From NCBI RefSeq assembly GCF_024623185.1, contig NZ_JANJZK010000010.1:1-64000 (forward strand): a stretch of DNA of 64,000 bases. Reading direction: 5' to 3'. Made by a program: the position numbers and the translations under genes. The stretch's first letter is position 1; the number at the start of each line of letters is the position of its first letter. Of the stretch, positions 62,512-64,000 are shown piece after piece. A model generated the notes under the pieces. It did no database searches and was not told the origin of the DNA. It saw only the letters and a program-made list of their open reading frames with translations. The stretch comes from Anaerofustis stercorihominis (GTDB lineage Bacteria; Bacillota; Clostridia; Eubacteriales; Anaerofustaceae).

Positions 62512-62523
62512 TAAAACGTTTTA
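62512..62523. promoter_or_regulatory. Palindrome TAAAACGTTTTA upstream of the ABC permease
   Basis: This perfect 12-nt dyad has the same core as the one at 52025-52038. It lies in the 291-bp gap between the ABC permease gene (minus) and the ArsR gene (plus). A shared regulator site is possible. Confidence 0.35.
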
Positions 62524-62623
62524 AAGTGTTTGTGAAATATTTTAGTTATAATAAAAAAATGAAAAATATAAAAACAATGGTATTGAAATTCTTTACCGAT
62601 GTATTTTTGTAAATAATATATAG

Positions 62624-62646
62624 TATAATAGTTTAAACTGTTAAAC
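62624..62646 (+). promoter_or_regulatory. Promoter -10 and operator-like dyad of the ArsR gene
   Basis: TATAAT (62624-62629) is followed directly by GTTTAAAC (62631-62638) and TGTTAAAC (62639-62646), just before AAAGGAG. No good -35 is seen. The dyad is well placed for self-repression by the ArsR protein. Confidence 0.45.
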
Positions 62647-62659
62647 AAAGGAGTTAAAA

Positions 62660-63028
62660 ATGAATGACTGTAAAAAACAAAGATTAAGCTTATCAAATAA
62701 ATTTAAGAATTGTAAAAATGCCTTTGTAGCTTTAGGAGATGAGACGAGACAAAGTATCATAGTAGCACTTTTGGAAAGTGATAATATAGGTATGAGAGTC
62801 GGGGAAATAACAAAGAAAACTTATCTTTCACGTCCCGCAGTATCACATCATTTAAAAATTTTAAAAGAAGCAAATATTATTTCCATGTATAAAAAAGGAA
62901 CAATGAATTTTTATTATATAAGTACAAACAAAACAATATGGAATGAAATAAAAAATCTAACGGACGAAGTTTATGAAGTCATTCAAAATGCTTCAGCACA
63001 TGGATATCCGGATGAAGATCAAGAATAG
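62660..63028 (+). CDS. ArsR family transcriptional regulator
   Basis: This protein of 122 residues has the winged HTH core ALGDETRQSIIVALL, then YLSRPAVSHHLKILKEANIIS and a short C-terminal helix. It lacks the CxC metal motif of ArsR/SmtB in the recognition helix, so a metal ligand is not evident. AAAGGAG precedes ATG. It sits 25 nt before the nitroreductase gene and probably controls it. Confidence 0.87.
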   Translation: MNDCKKQRLSLSNKFKNCKNAFVALGDETRQSIIVALLESDNIGMRVGEITKKTYLSRPAVSHHLKILKEANIISMYKKGTMNFYYISTNKTIWNEIKNLTDEVYEVIQNASAHGYPDEDQE

Positions 63029-63053
63029 AATTAAAAATATAAAGGAGAACACA

Positions 63054-63716
63054 ATGAATTTAAAAGAAGCTATAATAAATAGACATTCTGTAAGAAGTTA
63101 TGAAAATAAAAAAATCGAGGGAGAAATAAAAGAAAAACTCATTGATATAATTGAGGAGTGCAATAAAAAATCGGGACTTAATATAAAATTATTCTTAGAT
63201 GAACCAAAGGCTTTTGATACTTTTATGGCACACTACGGGAAATTTGAAAATGCAAATAATTATATAGTACTTATAGGTAAAAAAGAAAAAGGCATAGAAG
63301 AAAAGTGCGGTTATTACGGAGAAGAAATAGTTTTAAAAGCTCAAACTCTGGGGCTGAATACATGTTGGGTAGCACTTACTTACAAAAAAAGCAAGATACC
63401 TTATAAGATTAAAAAAGATGAAAAAATATACTGCACTATCGCGTTAGGTTACGGTAAAACAAATGGAGTAAGCCGTAAATCAAAATCAATAAAAGAAATT
63501 GTCAAGAATGATAATGATATGCCAAAATGGTTTAAAGAAGGTGTAGAAGCCGCTCTTTTAGCGCCTACAGCAACCAATCAGCAAAAATTTATATTCGATA
63601 TCAATGAAGGCAAAGTATCCGTTCGGGCTCTAAAGGGATTTTACTCAAAACTTGACCTGGGTATAGTAAAGTACCATTTTGAAATAGGCTCAAATATGAA
63701 ATGCTTTGACATCTAA
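63054..63716 (+). CDS. Nitroreductase family protein
   Basis: This protein of 220 residues starts at ATG 63054 with AAAGGAG upstream. It begins with the flavin-binding NRHSVRSYENKKIEGEI and has GEEIVLKAQTLGLNTCWVAL and APTATNQQKFIFDI. It is an FMN-dependent oxidoreductase of the TM1586/nitroreductase type, and the physiological substrate is unknown. It is cotranscribed with the ArsR gene and ends at the terminator at 63737. Confidence 0.87.
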   Translation: MNLKEAIINRHSVRSYENKKIEGEIKEKLIDIIEECNKKSGLNIKLFLDEPKAFDTFMAHYGKFENANNYIVLIGKKEKGIEEKCGYYGEEIVLKAQTLGLNTCWVALTYKKSKIPYKIKKDEKIYCTIALGYGKTNGVSRKSKSIKEIVKNDNDMPKWFKEGVEAALLAPTATNQQKFIFDINEGKVSVRALKGFYSKLDLGIVKYHFEIGSNMKCFDI

Positions 63717-63736
63717 ATTATAATTAAATATTAAAT

Positions 63737-63763
63737 AAAAAACACCCATATGGGTGTTTTTTT
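63737..63763. terminator. Bidirectional intrinsic terminator
   Basis: A perfect dyad around CACCCATATGGGTG with A and T runs lies between the converging nitroreductase gene and the ABC substrate-binding gene. Confidence 0.85.
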
Positions 63764-64000
63764 ATTTAACGAGTTTATCTTTTAGCTTATCAGGAACTTT
63801 CATATCCAAAGTCTTAAGAGTATCATCATTAACAACAAGTTTTAAATCATCTCCGCTTAAATATTCGATAGGCATATCGTTGACTTTAGCTTTGCCTTCC
63901 AAAACTTTAATAGCCTGAAGACCTGTTTTATAACCAAGGTCATAATAGTCTATACCATAACAAGCAAGTCCGCCGTCAGTAGCCATAGCCTGTGCTCCGC
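63762..64000 (-). CDS. ABC transporter substrate-binding protein, C-terminal part
   Basis: The reading frame is open to the window edge, so only the last 79 residues or so are seen. The segment GAQAMATDGGLACYGIDYYD, then LGYKTGLQAIKVLEGKAK, is typical of the C-terminal part of DUF534/TrpX-type substrate-binding lipoproteins. It probably serves the permease and ATPase at 60617-62368, although a terminator and an oppositely oriented gene pair lie between them. Confidence 0.85.
   Translation of the reverse strand, partial: GAQAMATDGGLACYGIDYYDLGYKTGLQAIKVLEGKAKVNDMPIEYLSGDDLKLVVNDDTLKTLDMKVPDKLKDKLVK

Overview
The window is strongly AT-rich, with short gene gaps, many hairpin-plus-T-run terminators and AGGAGG-type ribosome binding sites. 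The gene content (HydE/HydF/HydG maturases, glycyl radical enzyme, many Fe-S proteins, class II aldolase, PRD regulator with PTS domains) points to a strictly anaerobic Firmicute of the class Clostridia, probably a fermenting gut-type anaerobe. I cannot name a species from the sequence alone. No tRNA, rRNA, CRISPR array, prophage or insertion sequence with a transposase was seen.

Layout. 1-9 kb: two small Cys-motif (C_GCAxxG_C_C) proteins flanking a LysR/YeiH pair, then a minus-strand housekeeping operon pncB-ddl-argS-C_GCAxxG, then a small class B penicillin-binding protein. 9-15 kb: a glycyl-radical-activase-like protein that has lost its radical SAM cysteines, a LysM protein, and a three-gene NuoE/NuoF/HydA-like operon whose HydA-like subunit has a degenerate H-cluster domain. 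15-26 kb: nfo and 5-formyl-THF cyclo-ligase, PadR/MATE with a clear operator pair, a DUF815 ATPase, threonine dehydratase, and a 1442-residue glycosyltransferase-HAD-glycosyltransferase fusion. 26-32 kb: a sortase-type surface protein, a RuBisCO-like protein facing a SorC-type regulator, and a PHP phosphatase. 32-38 kb: leuS, tandem PspC proteins, a CAT-family acetyltransferase, an M24 peptidase and small HTH genes. 38-43 kb: hydF, hydG, hydE. 43-53.5 kb: a seven-gene minus-strand operon (PRD/EIIB/EIIA regulator, glycyl radical enzyme, PTS IIB, PTS IIC, DUF362 ferredoxin, activase, membrane protein) facing a LarA-family gene. 53-64 kb: GNAT, prolyl-tRNA deacylase, EFR1 flavodoxin-ferredoxin, small membrane proteins, deoC, an alarmone synthetase overlapping fba, radical SAM YhcC, an ABC transporter, and an ArsR/nitroreductase pair.

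How the parts work together. The best candidate for an undescribed system is the 43-53.5 kb cluster. An ascorbate-family PTS would import and phosphorylate a substrate, a Cys-x-Glu-type glycyl radical eliminase would act on it, and the divergent nickel-type racemase homologue could epimerise a hydroxy acid in the same pathway. The only EIIA domain lies inside the regulator. The RuBisCO-like/SorC pair looks like a second, small catabolic unit whose regulator may activate from two 16-nt direct repeats just upstream of the -35 box. The hyd maturases imply a functional [FeFe] hydrogenase elsewhere in the genome, since the HydA-like protein here lacks part of the active-site motif. Two degenerate enzymes, each with an intact relative or maturation machinery in the same window, are the other main points of interest.
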